From contig NZ_JAGSPI010000003.1 of assembly GCF_020381325.1 (NCBI RefSeq), positions 62,001 through 126,000 on the forward strand: 64,000 bases of DNA, written 5' to 3'. The stretch is from Providencia vermicola (GTDB lineage Bacteria; Pseudomonadota; Gammaproteobacteria; Enterobacterales; Enterobacteriaceae). A program made the translations under genes and the position numbers. Positions 8,501 through 17,807 of this stretch are shown here, piece by piece; the stretch's first letter is position 1, and the number at the start of each line of letters is the position of its first letter. The notes beneath the pieces are model-generated. The model ran no database searches, was not told where the DNA came from, and worked only from the letters and a program-made list of their open reading frames with translations.

Positions 8501-9097
8501 CCTCTCCCATACGCTATTGTTCACTTTTATTCACTAAGCCCCCACACTATCAACAAATTTTTTTAATCAATTCCCCATGGTAACCCAACGATTACCACCT
8601 TATTTCATTCAATTTCGACAATATGTTCAATCTCAAATCAAGACTATTTTATTCTAAAAACCAATTTTGTTAGTTCTCTCTGATTAATATTTATCATACA
8701 AAATAGTCTATTTTTCACTCAAAATATCAATATCAAACACTTTTACATTCGATTTTTGTTACCGATAACAATAATTTACTCTAAGAAATAATTATTTAAC
8801 AGAATCAATAACTATAACAAATCAAATAAAAAGATAATAATCGTAAATTATTAAGTGATTTTAGGTATATTCTTATTTTTCTGACGCGAAACAAGTTTTT
8901 AGGTTAAAACAAAATGATATGCTACAAATGTACTTCATACTAATAATTCAAATAGCTGACTCGTGACCGCCATAAGTAAATTGTCATTATTCAGCTAATA
9001 TTATGATACAGGGGAAATTGATAAAAAGGAGTCTAACTTTAGTGTCCAATTTATCTACAGATAATATTTCGTTTTATCTATCAATGAGGGAAAAATA
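8501..9097. other. Long AT-rich leader and promoter region of manXYZ
   Basis: About 600 bases without a gene separate sdaA and manX. The stretch is AT-rich with stop codons in all frames. The only recognisable element is a Mlc/NagC-like site near 8880. A long untranslated leader for manX is possible. Confidence 0.5.
8872..8895 (+). promoter_or_regulatory. Candidate Mlc/NagC operator upstream of manX
   Basis: CTTATTTTTCTGACGCGAAAC resembles the Mlc/NagC operator pattern (TTATTTxxxxGCGAAAxxAA). manXYZ is repressed by Mlc in E. coli. The right half is imperfect, and the site lies about 200 bases before the start. Confidence 0.35.
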
Positions 9098-10063
9098 GTG
9101 AGTATAGCTATTATGATTGGTACCCACGGAGTCGCCGCTGAGCAGCTTCTCCGAACCACCGAAATGTTAATTGGCGAGCAAGACAATGTCTCGTTTATTG
9201 ACTTTATCCCTGGGGAAAACGCAGACACCCTGTTTGAAAAGTACACTCAAAAGTTAACGGATTTAGATACCTCAAAAGGGGTGCTATTCCTTGTCGATAC
9301 TTGGGGAGGTAGCCCATTCAACGCTGCTAGCCGTATTGTGAATGAACATGATAATTACGACATTATCACAGGTGTGAATGTTCCAATGCTGGTTGAAACC
9401 TTCATGTGCCGTGATGATAACCCATCTTTGGATGAGCTTATCACTGTTGCATTAGAAACGGGTCGTGGCGGCGTTCGTCCATTCAAATTTAAAGAAGTTG
9501 AAGCACAACCTGCACCTGCTGCATCAAGTACTCCACCGCCTGCTCCTGCCAGAAAAGCGGGACCTGGCGAACATATGGTGATTGCCCTTGCTCGCGTCGA
9601 TGACCGGTTAATTCATGGCCAAGTTGCAACGCGCTGGACAAAAGAGACCCAGGTCAAACGTATTATCGTCGTCAGTGATGAAGTCGCCAAAGACCAAGTC
9701 CGTTCAACACTGTTAAAACAAGTTGCGCCTCCAGGTGTCACTGCTCACGTTGTTGACGTTGCAAAATGTGTCCGCGTCTATAACAACCCGAAATATGCGG
9801 GTGAGCGTGTAATGTTATTATTTACTAACCCGACTGACGTAAAACGTATTGTTGAGGAAGGCGTAGACGTTAAATCCGTCAATATTGGTGGTATGGCCTA
9901 TCATGAAGGTAAAACCATGGTAACCAATGCCGTTTCTATCAACCAAACTGACATTGATGCCTTTAATTATTTGAATGACAAAAATATTGAGTTAGAAGTT
10001 CGTAAAGTTTCATCTGACAGTAAAGTCTTCATGATGGACTTAATCAATAAGCTCAAAAAATAA
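9098..10063 (+). CDS. manX: PTS mannose transporter subunit IIAB
   Basis: This 321-residue cytoplasmic phosphotransfer protein of the mannose PTS accepts phosphate from HPr and passes it to sugars (mannose, glucose, glucosamine, N-acetylglucosamine). His10 in MIGTHG is the IIA phosphorylation site. An Ala/Pro linker at about residues 137-156 joins the IIB domain, whose phosphorylated His173 lies in VDDRLIHGQVATRW. GTG at 9098 follows GAGGG and gives the E. coli-like N-terminus. It is the first gene of manXYZ. Confidence 0.95.
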   Translation: MSIAIMIGTHGVAAEQLLRTTEMLIGEQDNVSFIDFIPGENADTLFEKYTQKLTDLDTSKGVLFLVDTWGGSPFNAASRIVNEHDNYDIITGVNVPMLVETFMCRDDNPSLDELITVALETGRGGVRPFKFKEVEAQPAPAASSTPPPAPARKAGPGEHMVIALARVDDRLIHGQVATRWTKETQVKRIIVVSDEVAKDQVRSTLLKQVAPPGVTAHVVDVAKCVRVYNNPKYAGERVMLLFTNPTDVKRIVEEGVDVKSVNIGGMAYHEGKTMVTNAVSINQTDIDAFNYLNDKNIELEVRKVSSDSKVFMMDLINKLKK

Positions 10064-10145
10064 TGTGTTATCAAACTTTTAATTTTGCTTTTTAAACCAT
10101 TACTCAAACAGATTTTAAAACTTGTTGGTTACAGGAGATTAAACA

Positions 10146-10946
10146 ATGGAACTTACCGTTGTTCAAATAGTACTGGTTTTCATCGTAGCATGTATCGCTG
10201 GTATGGGGTCAATTCTCGATGAATTCCAGTTTCACCGCCCTCTCGTTGCCTGTACGCTTATCGGTATCGTTCTGGGAGACATGAAAACGGGTATCATCAT
10301 CGGTGGTACGCTAGAGATGATCGCATTAGGTTGGATGAATATCGGTGCGGCTGTTGCCCCTGATGCGGCTTTAGCCTCCATCATCTCAACTATCTTAGTT
10401 ATCGCAGGTGGTCAAAGCATTGGTGCAGGTATTGCCTTAGCAATTCCACTTGCCGCTGCGGGACAGGTATTAACTATCATCGTTCGTACTATCACCGTTG
10501 CTTTCCAGCACGCGGCTGACCGCGCTGCAACCAGTGGCAACCTAACATCGCTAAGCATTATCCATGTCAGCGCATTAGTGCTGCAAGCGATGCGTGTTGC
10601 AATCCCTGCGCTTATTGTTGCCGTTTCCGTTGGTACGTCTGAGGTTCAACACTTATTAAGCTCCATTCCTGAAGTTGTGACCAGCGGTTTGAACATTGCA
10701 GGTGGTATGATCGTCGTGGTCGGTTATGCAATGGTTATCAATATGATGCGTGCTGGCTACTTAATGCCATTCTTCTATTTAGGCTTTGTCACTGCCGCAT
10801 TTACAAACTTCAACCTTGTTGCCCTTGGGGTCATCGGTGTGGTTATGGCTGTTCTGTATATCCAGCTCAGTCCAAAATACAACAAATCGCAAGTTGTTGT
10901 CACACAAGGCAATAGCAACAATAACCTTGATAACGAATTAGACTAG
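10146..10946 (+). CDS. manY: PTS mannose transporter subunit IIC
   Basis: This 266-residue membrane subunit forms the sugar channel together with IID. Multiple hydrophobic segments are visible, and motifs typical of the family include the early FQFHRPLVACTLIG and DMKTGIIIGGTLEMIALGWMN. The length matches E. coli ManY (266). It lies 82 bases after manX and 13 before manZ. In E. coli ManYZ is also the entry route for lambda DNA and a target of some class IIa-type bacteriocins. Confidence 0.95.
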   Translation: MELTVVQIVLVFIVACIAGMGSILDEFQFHRPLVACTLIGIVLGDMKTGIIIGGTLEMIALGWMNIGAAVAPDAALASIISTILVIAGGQSIGAGIALAIPLAAAGQVLTIIVRTITVAFQHAADRAATSGNLTSLSIIHVSALVLQAMRVAIPALIVAVSVGTSEVQHLLSSIPEVVTSGLNIAGGMIVVVGYAMVINMMRAGYLMPFFYLGFVTAAFTNFNLVALGVIGVVMAVLYIQLSPKYNKSQVVVTQGNSNNNLDNELD

Positions 10947-10959
10947 GAGGAGCACAAAC

Positions 10960-11811
10960 ATGGTTGATACAACTCAGTCTACAGAGAAAAAACTGACACA
11001 GAGCGATATTCGCGGCGTGTTCCTGCGTTCCAACTTATTCCAAGGTTCTTGGAACTTTGAACGGATGCAAGCCCTTGGTTTTTGTTTCTCAATGGTGCCC
11101 GTTATCCGTCGTCTTTATCCAGAAAATAATGACGATAGAAAACAAGCGATTAAACGTCACCTTGAGTTCTTTAATACCCACCCATATGTTGCTGCTCCTG
11201 TTCTTGGTGTGACCATGGCGATGGAAGAGCAACGTGCTAATGGTGCTGATATTGATGATGGTGCAATAAACGGTATCAAAGTTGGTTTGATGGGGCCTTT
11301 AGCGGGTGTTGGTGACCCTATATTCTGGGGAACTGTTCGCCCTGTATTCGCAGCATTAGGTGCGGGTATCGCGATGACAGGTAGCTTACTTGGCCCTGTC
11401 CTATTCTTCGTTTTGTTTAACCTAGTTCGTTTATTAACTCGTTACTATGGTGTTGCATACGGATATAAGAAAGGGATTGATATCGTTCAAGATATGGGTG
11501 GTGGCTTCCTGCAAAAACTGACTGAGGGAGCATCGATACTCGGTTTATTCGTTATGGGGGCCCTTGTGAACAAATGGACCCATGTGAATATCCCGCTCGA
11601 GGTTTCGCGCATTAAAAACCAAACCACGGGTGTTGAAGATATTACAACCGTCCAGATGATCCTTGACCAATTAATGCCAGGCTTAGTCCCTCTTCTGCTT
11701 ACATTTGGGTGTATGTGGCTATTACGCCGTAAAGTCAATGCGCTGTGGATTATTATTGGCTTCTTCGGTTTGGGTATTTTAGGTGCTTGGCTGAAATTCT
11801 TGGCTCCATAA
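10960..11811 (+). CDS. manZ: PTS mannose transporter subunit IID
   Basis: This 283-residue membrane partner of ManY has the family motifs FLRSNLFQGSWNFERMQ near the N-terminus and LMGPLAGVGDPIFWGT in the middle. C-terminal hydrophobic helices end in a short tail. A strong AGGAGG precedes the ATG. Length and composition are normal (E. coli 283-286). It is the last gene of the operon and is followed by a terminator. Confidence 0.95.
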   Translation: MVDTTQSTEKKLTQSDIRGVFLRSNLFQGSWNFERMQALGFCFSMVPVIRRLYPENNDDRKQAIKRHLEFFNTHPYVAAPVLGVTMAMEEQRANGADIDDGAINGIKVGLMGPLAGVGDPIFWGTVRPVFAALGAGIAMTGSLLGPVLFFVLFNLVRLLTRYYGVAYGYKKGIDIVQDMGGGFLQKLTEGASILGLFVMGALVNKWTHVNIPLEVSRIKNQTTGVEDITTVQMILDQLMPGLVPLLLTFGCMWLLRRKVNALWIIIGFFGLGILGAWLKFLAP

Positions 11812-11832
11812 TTTTCTCATAATATTTTACTC

Positions 11833-11856
11833 GGGAGGTTGCGGCCTCCCTTTTTT
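11833..11856 (+). terminator. Rho-independent terminator of manXYZ
   Basis: GGGAGG and CCTCCC form the stem around TTGCGG, and TTTTTT follows. It lies 22 bases after the manZ stop. Confidence 0.85.
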
Positions 11857-11900
11857 AATTTTAAGCTTTGCCATATGTTTACTTAGTCAAGGGCGCACCA

Positions 11901-12359
11901 ATGACTTTAAATGATGTTATTCTCGCCATTATCATTTTGATCATGCTTATATATGCTATTTATGATGAATTTATTCAGCATTTGCTAAAAGGGAAAACGC
12001 TATTAAAAATTAACTTAAAACGAAAACATCGCGTTGATGCCATTATTTTTATTGTCTTAATCTGTATTGTCATTTATACAAATATTGTTCGACATGGTAA
12101 TTTATTAACCACTTATTTATTAATGATTACTATATTTATGTCTGTTTACTTGGCGTTTATTAGAACACCTAAGCTATTCTTTAAACAAACTGGTTTTTAT
12201 TTTGCCAATACTTTTATTTCCTACGATAGAATAAAAGCAATGAACTTATCTGAAGATGGTATTCTTATAATAGGTTTAGAGCAAAAGAAAATTCACATTC
12301 AAGTTTCGCATCTTGATGATTTGCAACGAATTTATGAATTCCTTATAAATCATAAGTAA
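11901..12359 (+). CDS. yobD: YobD family inner-membrane protein (DUF986)
   Basis: This 152-residue membrane protein matches E. coli YobD in length and in segments such as RVDAIIFIVL, TTYLLM, IRTPKLFFKQTGFYFAN and IKAMNLSEDGILI. Three transmembrane segments are apparent (about residues 5-25, 45-62 and 70-90), followed by a cytoplasmic domain. The function is unknown. ATG at 11901 is chosen over a longer in-frame start at 11868 because it reproduces the family N-terminus and the extension would run into the manXYZ terminator. The man-yobD-mntP order is as in E. coli. Confidence 0.88.
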   Translation: MTLNDVILAIIILIMLIYAIYDEFIQHLLKGKTLLKINLKRKHRVDAIIFIVLICIVIYTNIVRHGNLLTTYLLMITIFMSVYLAFIRTPKLFFKQTGFYFANTFISYDRIKAMNLSEDGILIIGLEQKKIHIQVSHLDDLQRIYEFLINHK

Positions 12360-12384
12360 TCGTTATATATATTCATAAGAATAC

Positions 12385-12420
12385 TAAGGTTAATTAAAAA
12401 TATAATTAACCTTTTTTTTC
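12385..12420 (+). terminator. Rho-independent terminator of yobD
   Basis: AAGGTTAATT pairs with AATTAACCTT around a short A-rich loop. Eight to nine T follow. It separates yobD from the mntP leader. Confidence 0.7.
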
Positions 12421-12514
12421 TTATTAACCTAATTGATAATAATTCTCACTACCGTTTAATATCCACAATTAATTAAGTGTTGCCTTTAAAATAAAATGTG
12501 GTATCTTTCTTTCC

Positions 12515-12695
12515 ACGTCATTGGGGAGTAGCCTGTTCTGGAAATATATATATTCCAGAAAGTCCGTATCAACATACTCGTTTGATTTCAAACGTGGTGC
12601 GGACACCATAATCTGGTTGGCAAGACCATAGACACATAAATACACCTTAGGTTGGGGGTAGTTTATGTGTATATGGAAACACCCAACCGAGGTTA
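12515..12695 (+). promoter_or_regulatory. Manganese-sensing yybP-ykoY riboswitch in the mntP leader
   Basis: The leader carries the conserved yybP-ykoY landmarks: TTGGGGAGTAGCC at 12521-12533 at the 5' side and GGCAAGACC around 12619-12627 at the 3' side. A variable hairpin (TTCTGGAAT/ATTCCAGAA) lies between them. Downstream, GGTTGGG near 12651 can pair with CCCAACC near 12682, and the second arm lies just before the GAGG ribosome-binding site. This suggests control of translation initiation by Mn2+, as known for E. coli mntP. The apparent N-terminal extension of the coding frame into this region is therefore not coding. Confidence 0.88.
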
Positions 12696-12699
12696 TGTT

Positions 12700-13281
12700 A
12701 TGAGTTTTTACGCTACCCTTGTTCTAGCCCTCGCGCTATCAATGGACGCATTTGCAGTTGCTATTTGCAAAGGTGCCGTCCTGCATAAACCCCGTTTTAG
12801 AGAGATCCTCCGTACTGGTTTCATTTTTGGCTTCATAGAAGCTATCACTCCTATCATTGGTTGGGGAATTGGTATTCTTGCTAGCCAGTACGTTATCCGC
12901 TGGGATCACTGGATTGCATTCGCGTTATTATTTGTTTTAGGTGCTCGCATGATTTGGCAGAGTCTTAAAACAAAAGATGAAGAATGCTGTTCAAAACCTT
13001 CAAGTCACAGCTCTACTAGCCTTATTTTTTCCGCGATTGCAACGAGCTTAGATGCCATGGCAATTGGCTTAGGCTTAGCTTTCTTGCAGGTAGATATTGT
13101 CCACACTGCGATGACTATTGGCTTGATGACCATGATTATGGCAACTATCGGTATGATGATTGGCCGTTATGTAGGCCCATTATTAGGAAAAAAAGCAGAG
13201 ATTATCGGCGGGTTAGTGTTAATAGGGATCGGGTTTAATATCTTATTTGAACACCTCGAATTATTTATGTACGCACCATAA
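12700..13281 (+). CDS. mntP: Manganese efflux pump MntP
   Basis: This 193-residue, six-helix inner-membrane exporter removes excess Mn2+. It is built from two homologous halves with the matching motifs [13 protein letters not shown] and [16 protein letters not shown], whose aspartates are needed for transport in the family. The length fits E. coli MntP (188). ATG at 12700 has GAGG at 12688-12691; upstream in-frame starts fall inside the riboswitch. A short Cys- and Ser-containing loop (about residues 89-106) separates the halves. Confidence 0.93.
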   Translation: MSFYATLVLALALSMDAFAVAICKGAVLHKPRFREILRTGFIFGFIEAITPIIGWGIGILASQYVIRWDHWIAFALLFVLGARMIWQSLKTKDEECCSKPSSHSSTSLIFSAIATSLDAMAIGLGLAFLQVDIVHTAMTIGLMTMIMATIGMMIGRYVGPLLGKKAEIIGGLVLIGIGFNILFEHLELFMYAP

Positions 13282-13289
13282 TAATTTAT

Positions 13290-13320
13290 GGCCCCCTACA
13301 CTTATCTCTTAGGGGGCTTT
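13290..13320. terminator. Hairpin between convergent mntP and rlmA, probable shared terminator
   Basis: GCCCCCTA pairs with TAGGGGGC across an eleven-base loop. Only three T follow on the plus strand and a loose A/T tract on the minus strand, so termination is likely but imperfect in either direction. Confidence 0.6.
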
Positions 13321-13327
13321 ACCAACA

Positions 13328-14152
13328 TTAGTCCGCTTGGTATTGATAGACTCGAATTAAAAAGTCTGCTGTATAATCTTTCACTTTCCCTTGTTGCAGA
13401 TATTGTTTCACTTCTTCAGATGCTCGCCACGCAAACGGTGTCATCGCTAACAGCTCATAAGCTTCGCTGCCAGTCAGCACCATTTTATAATTTAATTGAC
13501 TCTCATCCAGTAATTTAAAATTCGGCAAATTTTCGTCTTTAGCGGGGTGCAATTTAACTTCATCGTAAATAAGGGCTTTTAATTCTTGCAGATGTTCCGC
13601 TGCTGGTGTGACAGTAACTAAAATACCATTATCGATTAATACCCGGCTTAATTCTTCCGCTTTACACGGCGCATAAATACGAACAATCGCTCCTAAGCTT
13701 GATTCAGGAAAAGGTAAACGGTGGCTAGTGCCTACACAGAAATTAACTAATTTATAGCGTTTGGCCGCATAACGAATTGCTACCTTTGATACATCCAACC
13801 CAAAAACTTGGATGTTCCCGAATTTATTTTGCAATGTTTGCCTAAAATAGTCAGTGTAATACCCTTCACCACAGCCGATATCCAATACCGATAAATGGCT
13901 TGAAGGTAAATATTGAACCAATTTTTTAGCCACTTGATCTCGCATTGGTTGATAATGTCCTGCATCAAGAAATTGACGCCGCGCTTGCATCATTTCTGCA
14001 CTATCACCAGGATCTTTCGAGCGCTTATGCTGCACAGGTAGTAAATTAACGTACCCTTCTTTAGCACAATCAAATTGGTGATTGGCTTCGCAACGATAAC
14101 TATTGTGAGTTTGTAAGAGAGGCGTAAAACAAAGTGGGCATTGATAATTCAT
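13328..14152 (-). CDS. rlmA: 23S rRNA (guanine(745)-N1)-methyltransferase
   Basis: This 274-residue SAM-dependent enzyme methylates G745 of 23S rRNA. The N-terminal zinc ribbon shows [10 protein letters not shown] and a second pair [20 protein letters not shown]. The Rossmann methyltransferase domain has [15 protein letters not shown] (motif I). The length agrees with E. coli RlmA (269). ATG at 14152 gives the family start MNYQCP; an upstream extension of 20 residues has no family support. It is convergent with mntP as in E. coli. Confidence 0.93.
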   Translation of the reverse strand: MNYQCPLCFTPLLQTHNSYRCEANHQFDCAKEGYVNLLPVQHKRSKDPGDSAEMMQARRQFLDAGHYQPMRDQVAKKLVQYLPSSHLSVLDIGCGEGYYTDYFRQTLQNKFGNIQVFGLDVSKVAIRYAAKRYKLVNFCVGTSHRLPFPESSLGAIVRIYAPCKAEELSRVLIDNGILVTVTPAAEHLQELKALIYDEVKLHPAKDENLPNFKLLDESQLNYKMVLTGSEAYELLAMTPFAWRASEEVKQYLQQGKVKDYTADFLIRVYQYQAD

Positions 14153-14258
14153 AAAGGTCACTGATTGCAAAATAATAGCCAGTATACCATACAAGCAACG
14201 ATGCAACGCCATGGAAAATATCCCATGGCACCGTGACGTTAGCGAATTTTATAACTGA

Positions 14259-14459
14259 TTATTTCGCTGATTTACTTTTTCCAGCATGCTTTTCTTTAAC
14301 AACTTGCTTCTCAGCTTTCGCCTTCAAATGAGACGATTTAGCCACTTGATGTGATTGCGCAATAGGTGAAACAGGCTCAGATTTGACGGTTGTGTTTGCT
14401 AATGCTGCACCAGAAACAGCAATAGACATAACCGTTGCAATTGCTAATAACGTTTTCAT
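14259..14459 (-). CDS. Small exported Lys-rich protein, unknown function
   Basis: This 66-residue protein has a clear signal peptide (residues 1-21, ending GAALA) and a mature part rich in Lys, Ser, Ala, Val and His. It ends in KHAGKSKSAK. The composition is reminiscent of acid-shock protein Asr precursors, but it lacks their repeats and the similarity could be compositional. AAGG lies upstream of the ATG. It follows rlmA on the same strand with about 100 bases between. No function can be assigned. Confidence 0.6.
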   Translation of the reverse strand: MKTLLAIATVMSIAVSGAALANTTVKSEPVSPIAQSHQVAKSSHLKAKAEKQVVKEKHAGKSKSAK

Positions 14460-14856
14460 TTTTGTACCTTAGATTTTTAAAGCAAGGATGTTCTTGCAAC
14501 ACTAATAAATCACAAATGAATATTCTCCCACAATAGGACAAATTTAAAGATTTATAAATTTTTTATAGGTTATTTTGGTAAATAAATATTTTCAGTTTGT
14601 TGATTATTTATTTACTTTACTTTCAGATAACTATTATTATCTCAAAATAAAAAACCTATAAAAACAACAGATTAACTCAATCTCTTATTTGTTTTCAATT
14701 TTTTAATTTAAATTACCCACTTAATATCAATTAATTTGTTGTACTCTTTTTTTGTTTTCTAGCCTAATTTTAACTGTTAATACTTTATAACTTGCTTTCC
14801 TCCTTTGTTTTTGGTTTTAATAAAATGATGAGAAATGACATTATTTAGGTAAGAAA
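14460..14856. other. AT-rich intergenic region between divergent genes
   Basis: This stretch of about 400 bases holds promoters of the Lys-rich protein gene (minus) and the acetyltransferase gene (plus). Apart from very AT-rich runs, nothing recognisable was found. Confidence 0.5.
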
Positions 14857-15327
14857 ATGCAAATTCGATTAGCAACACCAAAAGAAGCCAAACGGTTATG
14901 GTTTATTCGTAATCAAGCCATTCGCCATGGCTGTAAAACAAGCTATGACGCACAAACGATTTGTAATTGGACACCTGATGAAATGCCACTAAGCTACATA
15001 AAGATGGTTGAGAACAACCCCTTTTTTGTTGCTGTAAATGAACTCGGTGACGCGGTATCAACGGGCTTTTTAAATTTAGAATCAAATAGTATTGATGCGA
15101 TATTCACTCTGCCAGAGTATATGGGATATGGTGCGGCAGGTTTAATATTGGATGCAATAAAAGCCGAAGCGAGAAAACGAAAAATAAAAAACCTAACCTT
15201 AGACTCATCACCAAATGCAGAGCGCTTTTACCAAAAACACGGGTTTACCTCTATTTGCCATGATAATTATTATTCTGCACTCGCTCAGGTTAATTTATCC
15301 TGTATACGAATGGAAATAGAGTTATAA
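14857..15327 (+). CDS. GNAT family N-acetyltransferase
   Basis: This 156-residue protein fits the Gcn5-related acetyltransferase fold. Residues 1-30 form the first strand and helix (IRLATPKEAKRLWFIRNQAI), an acceptor region follows, and LPEYMGYGAAGLILDAI at about residues 85-101 is the acetyl-CoA pyrophosphate loop (weaker than the canonical RGxGxG/A). FYQKHGFTSI near residue 130 is the usual motif B. The substrate is unknown. It is a single gene with its own terminator. Confidence 0.8.
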   Translation: MQIRLATPKEAKRLWFIRNQAIRHGCKTSYDAQTICNWTPDEMPLSYIKMVENNPFFVAVNELGDAVSTGFLNLESNSIDAIFTLPEYMGYGAAGLILDAIKAEARKRKIKNLTLDSSPNAERFYQKHGFTSICHDNYYSALAQVNLSCIRMEIEL

Positions 15328-15336
15328 GATAAAAGC

Positions 15337-15368
15337 AAAAGCCGTTAGCGTATTAACGGCTTTATTTC
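15337..15368 (+). terminator. Rho-independent terminator of the acetyltransferase gene
   Basis: AAAGCCGTTA and TAACGGCTTT form a stem with a six-base loop, followed by ATTTCTT. It lies between two convergent genes and could serve both. Confidence 0.7.
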
Positions 15369-15391
15369 TTGCAGGTTATCTGATTTGTTCA

Positions 15392-16129
15392 CTAAAAATC
15401 TGCAAATTCAGGGATTGGTTTACGTCCATGGGATTCAAGAAAATCCAACACTCGACGGGGAGTTACATTTAAAATTTGTGATTGAGGGAAATCAATCGAT
15501 TCCAACATTTCCACTACGCGATCAAAACGCCCTAAATAGCCTGCAAAATGGGAGTCAGAACCCAACGCAACCCACCCCCCTGCTTCTTTTACTGCTTTTG
15601 CAATCTCGAGACAATTTTGTTGACTTCCCGCTCTCGAGTGCAAAAAAGACGAATTATTCATTTCTAGCGCCACATTACACTCTTTGGCTGCTTGGGCAAC
15701 CGCTTTGATATCAATAGGATATTTTGGATTACCAGGATGTGTAATAATCTGTACTTTTCCACTGCGGATAGTGGCAATCATTGCTTCGGTATTATCTGCA
15801 AGACTTTGTGGTTCAAGAACAGGTTCATGAAAGCCTGCTAAAATAATGTCTAAGTGGCGAGCAATTTTTTCATTACAATCTGTTTCGCCTAGCTTATTTT
15901 TAATATTGGCCTCAATGCCATACAATAAGCCAACGCCATCAACAATCCGCGGTAAAATGGGCATATTACCAAAATGCCATTCGTGCGGTGCATCCTGCAT
16001 TTCAGGGCCATGATCGGTGATTGCAAATAGCTTTACACCACGGCTCGCGGCCTCAGCAAAATATTCATTAACAGTACTGTATGCATGGGTGCTGGCAATG
16101 GTATGGGCGTGTAAATCAACTTGATACAT
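15392..16129 (-). CDS. ycdX: PHP-domain phosphatase YcdX
   Basis: This 245-residue protein matches E. coli YcdX in length and sequence. PHP metal-ligand motifs are visible in order: [24 protein letters not shown], a Glu in [23 protein letters not shown] and [10 protein letters not shown]. They bind a trinuclear zinc-type centre for phosphoester hydrolysis. The physiological substrate is uncertain; YcdX is linked with swarming in E. coli. ATG at 16129 has GGAT upstream and gives the family start MYQVDLH. Confidence 0.9.
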   Translation of the reverse strand: MYQVDLHAHTIASTHAYSTVNEYFAEAASRGVKLFAITDHGPEMQDAPHEWHFGNMPILPRIVDGVGLLYGIEANIKNKLGETDCNEKIARHLDIILAGFHEPVLEPQSLADNTEAMIATIRSGKVQIITHPGNPKYPIDIKAVAQAAKECNVALEMNNSSFLHSRAGSQQNCLEIAKAVKEAGGWVALGSDSHFAGYLGRFDRVVEMLESIDFPQSQILNVTPRRVLDFLESHGRKPIPEFADF

Positions 16130-16295
16130 AAATAATATCCTTCTCATTCTACTATTCGCCTTCTGAGTCTATCCGCTCAGAAAAGGTTCAACCAAGCTAA
16201 CATATCAACGTAAAGGTTTCGATAGTCATTCACTTAAACAGCACTTTATCAACACATTGCAATACATTGCATATAATCCTAAATTATTTTTAGGA

Positions 16296-16322
16296 TAAAA
16301 AACCCGCAATCAATGCGGGTTA
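16296..16322 (-). terminator. Rho-independent terminator of the racemase gene
   Basis: AACCCGCA and TGCGGGTT form the stem. On the minus strand the stem is followed by TTTTTT. It lies 25 bases after the racemase stop. Confidence 0.8.
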
Positions 16323-16346
16323 AAATATGTTGAATAAAACATTAAG

Positions 16347-17603
16347 TTAATTCGCTAAGACGCGTTTATTGGTCGCCCCCCAAAGGATGGACATTTCTGT
16401 AAACAGTGCACCGCTGATGTCTTCTACTTCTTCAGCCGTAACTTCTTCATTACCTTGCTTGCCAAAGAAAACCACTTCATCACCTGGGCGGACTTGTTTT
16501 ATATCAGTCACATCTACCATCACAGTATTCATTGAAGTTTTCCCTAATACGGGTACTTTCTGGCCATTGATAAGCACATGCCCAGTATTACTAAATACGC
16601 GACGATAACCATCAGCATAACCAACGGGGATATTCGCTAAAACAGAATCACGTTTCAGTGTAAAGGTACGATCATATCCAACCGTGTTGCCTTTCGGATA
16701 ATGATTTACTGAAGCAATATTTGATTTCAATGTCATCACACGTTTGTAGTCGTTGGTTGCAACGGTATCGCCATAAAAAATACCGCCAACACGCACCATA
16801 TCTAACCACGATTCAGGGACGGTAATTGTTGCATAAGTATTCGCAACATGCAGTGTAATATCTTCGCGTTTTAACCCCGTTATATTCAATACTTGCTGAG
16901 ATTCTTTATTAAATTTAGCGAGATCTTTGCGAATTTGTGTCTCATCTTCTTCTGGATAATGGGACATAATGCCAACAACTTTTAAATTTGGTAATTGTGA
17001 AATCAACTTAGCTTGTTGTAATCCTTCAGCATTACTCACTTCTAAGCCATTTCGTGACATTCCTGCTGAGTTCAATGCAAGGTGAATTGGAATAACTTTG
17101 CCTTGTTTCATTGCAATCGCATTTAAGCGCTGTGCCATTTCTAAATTACCGATTAACTCTTCCGTTTGATACTGCGTTGCTTGCGCCATTTCTTTTTCAG
17201 TTGCACTTCTAACGCGCATTAAACGGCCTTTGAAACCAAGATCTCTCACTGTTTTTAATTCTTGGTTATTAGTGACACCAATACATTGTACGTTATTAGC
17301 CATCATCACTGGCGTCACTAATGATAAATCATGGCCATAAGCATCCCCTTTGAGAACGGCGCACATGGCAGATTTATCCCCTAATAACGCTTGAACTTTT
17401 TTGATATTAAAATCCAGTGCGCTTTGTGAAATTTCAATCCATGAATTATTTACAACAACTGGCTGTACTTGCGCAGCTGGCATTGAAATAGAAGTGTTAT
17501 TTGAATTAGTAGGCTGCTGACAAGCGGTCGCTGCAACAAAAAGAGGGAGTAATGCCAGATATTTTAAACGGAATGCCACAAGATTTTCCTTAACTGTTAT
17601 CAT
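16347..17603 (-). CDS. bsr: Periplasmic broad-specificity amino acid racemase (Bsr/alanine racemase family)
   Basis: This 418-residue PLP enzyme is an alanine-racemase-fold protein with an export signal. Residues 1-27 are a signal sequence ending in AATAC, a possible lipobox with Cys28. The PLP lysine is Lys85 in [12 protein letters not shown], and the catalytic tyrosine lies in [21 protein letters not shown] and GVTNNQEL also fit the broad-spectrum BsrV-type group, which makes non-canonical D-amino acids in the periplasm. ATG at 17603 has GGGG just upstream. It is a single gene with its own terminator. Confidence 0.85.
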   Translation of the reverse strand: MITVKENLVAFRLKYLALLPLFVAATACQQPTNSNNTSISMPAAQVQPVVVNNSWIEISQSALDFNIKKVQALLGDKSAMCAVLKGDAYGHDLSLVTPVMMANNVQCIGVTNNQELKTVRDLGFKGRLMRVRSATEKEMAQATQYQTEELIGNLEMAQRLNAIAMKQGKVIPIHLALNSAGMSRNGLEVSNAEGLQQAKLISQLPNLKVVGIMSHYPEEDETQIRKDLAKFNKESQQVLNITGLKREDITLHVANTYATITVPESWLDMVRVGGIFYGDTVATNDYKRVMTLKSNIASVNHYPKGNTVGYDRTFTLKRDSVLANIPVGYADGYRRVFSNTGHVLINGQKVPVLGKTSMNTVMVDVTDIKQVRPGDEVVFFGKQGNEEVTAEEVEDISGALFTEMSILWGATNKRVLAN

Positions 17604-17807
17604 GTTGCCCCAACTCATTATTTTTATGATTGTGGGATATAGAAATATACATGAAATGTATAACTTCTTTGGATGATAGCAACTTAAGGAAATTGAACAA
17701 GTAATAATTCACTTTTATTGCATAAAAAGGCGATTGGTTATAAAAAACATATGCCCTGTCTAGTGTCAGTTAACTGATCTGTTCGAATGAACATTAGCGC
17801 CTAAAGA

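Noticed and set aside
12652-12699. Longer mntP start
   Set aside because: These codons lie inside the riboswitch expression platform and the family N-terminus begins at 12700.
15385-15708. 107-residue plus-strand ORF antisense to ycdX
   Set aside because: It is a shadow of the conserved PHP phosphatase coding sequence.
17640-17800. Search for a duplicated guaA 3'-end attachment site
   Set aside because: No copy of the CCCACTCAATTG-type guaA end could be seen near the integrase remnant, so no att site is called.
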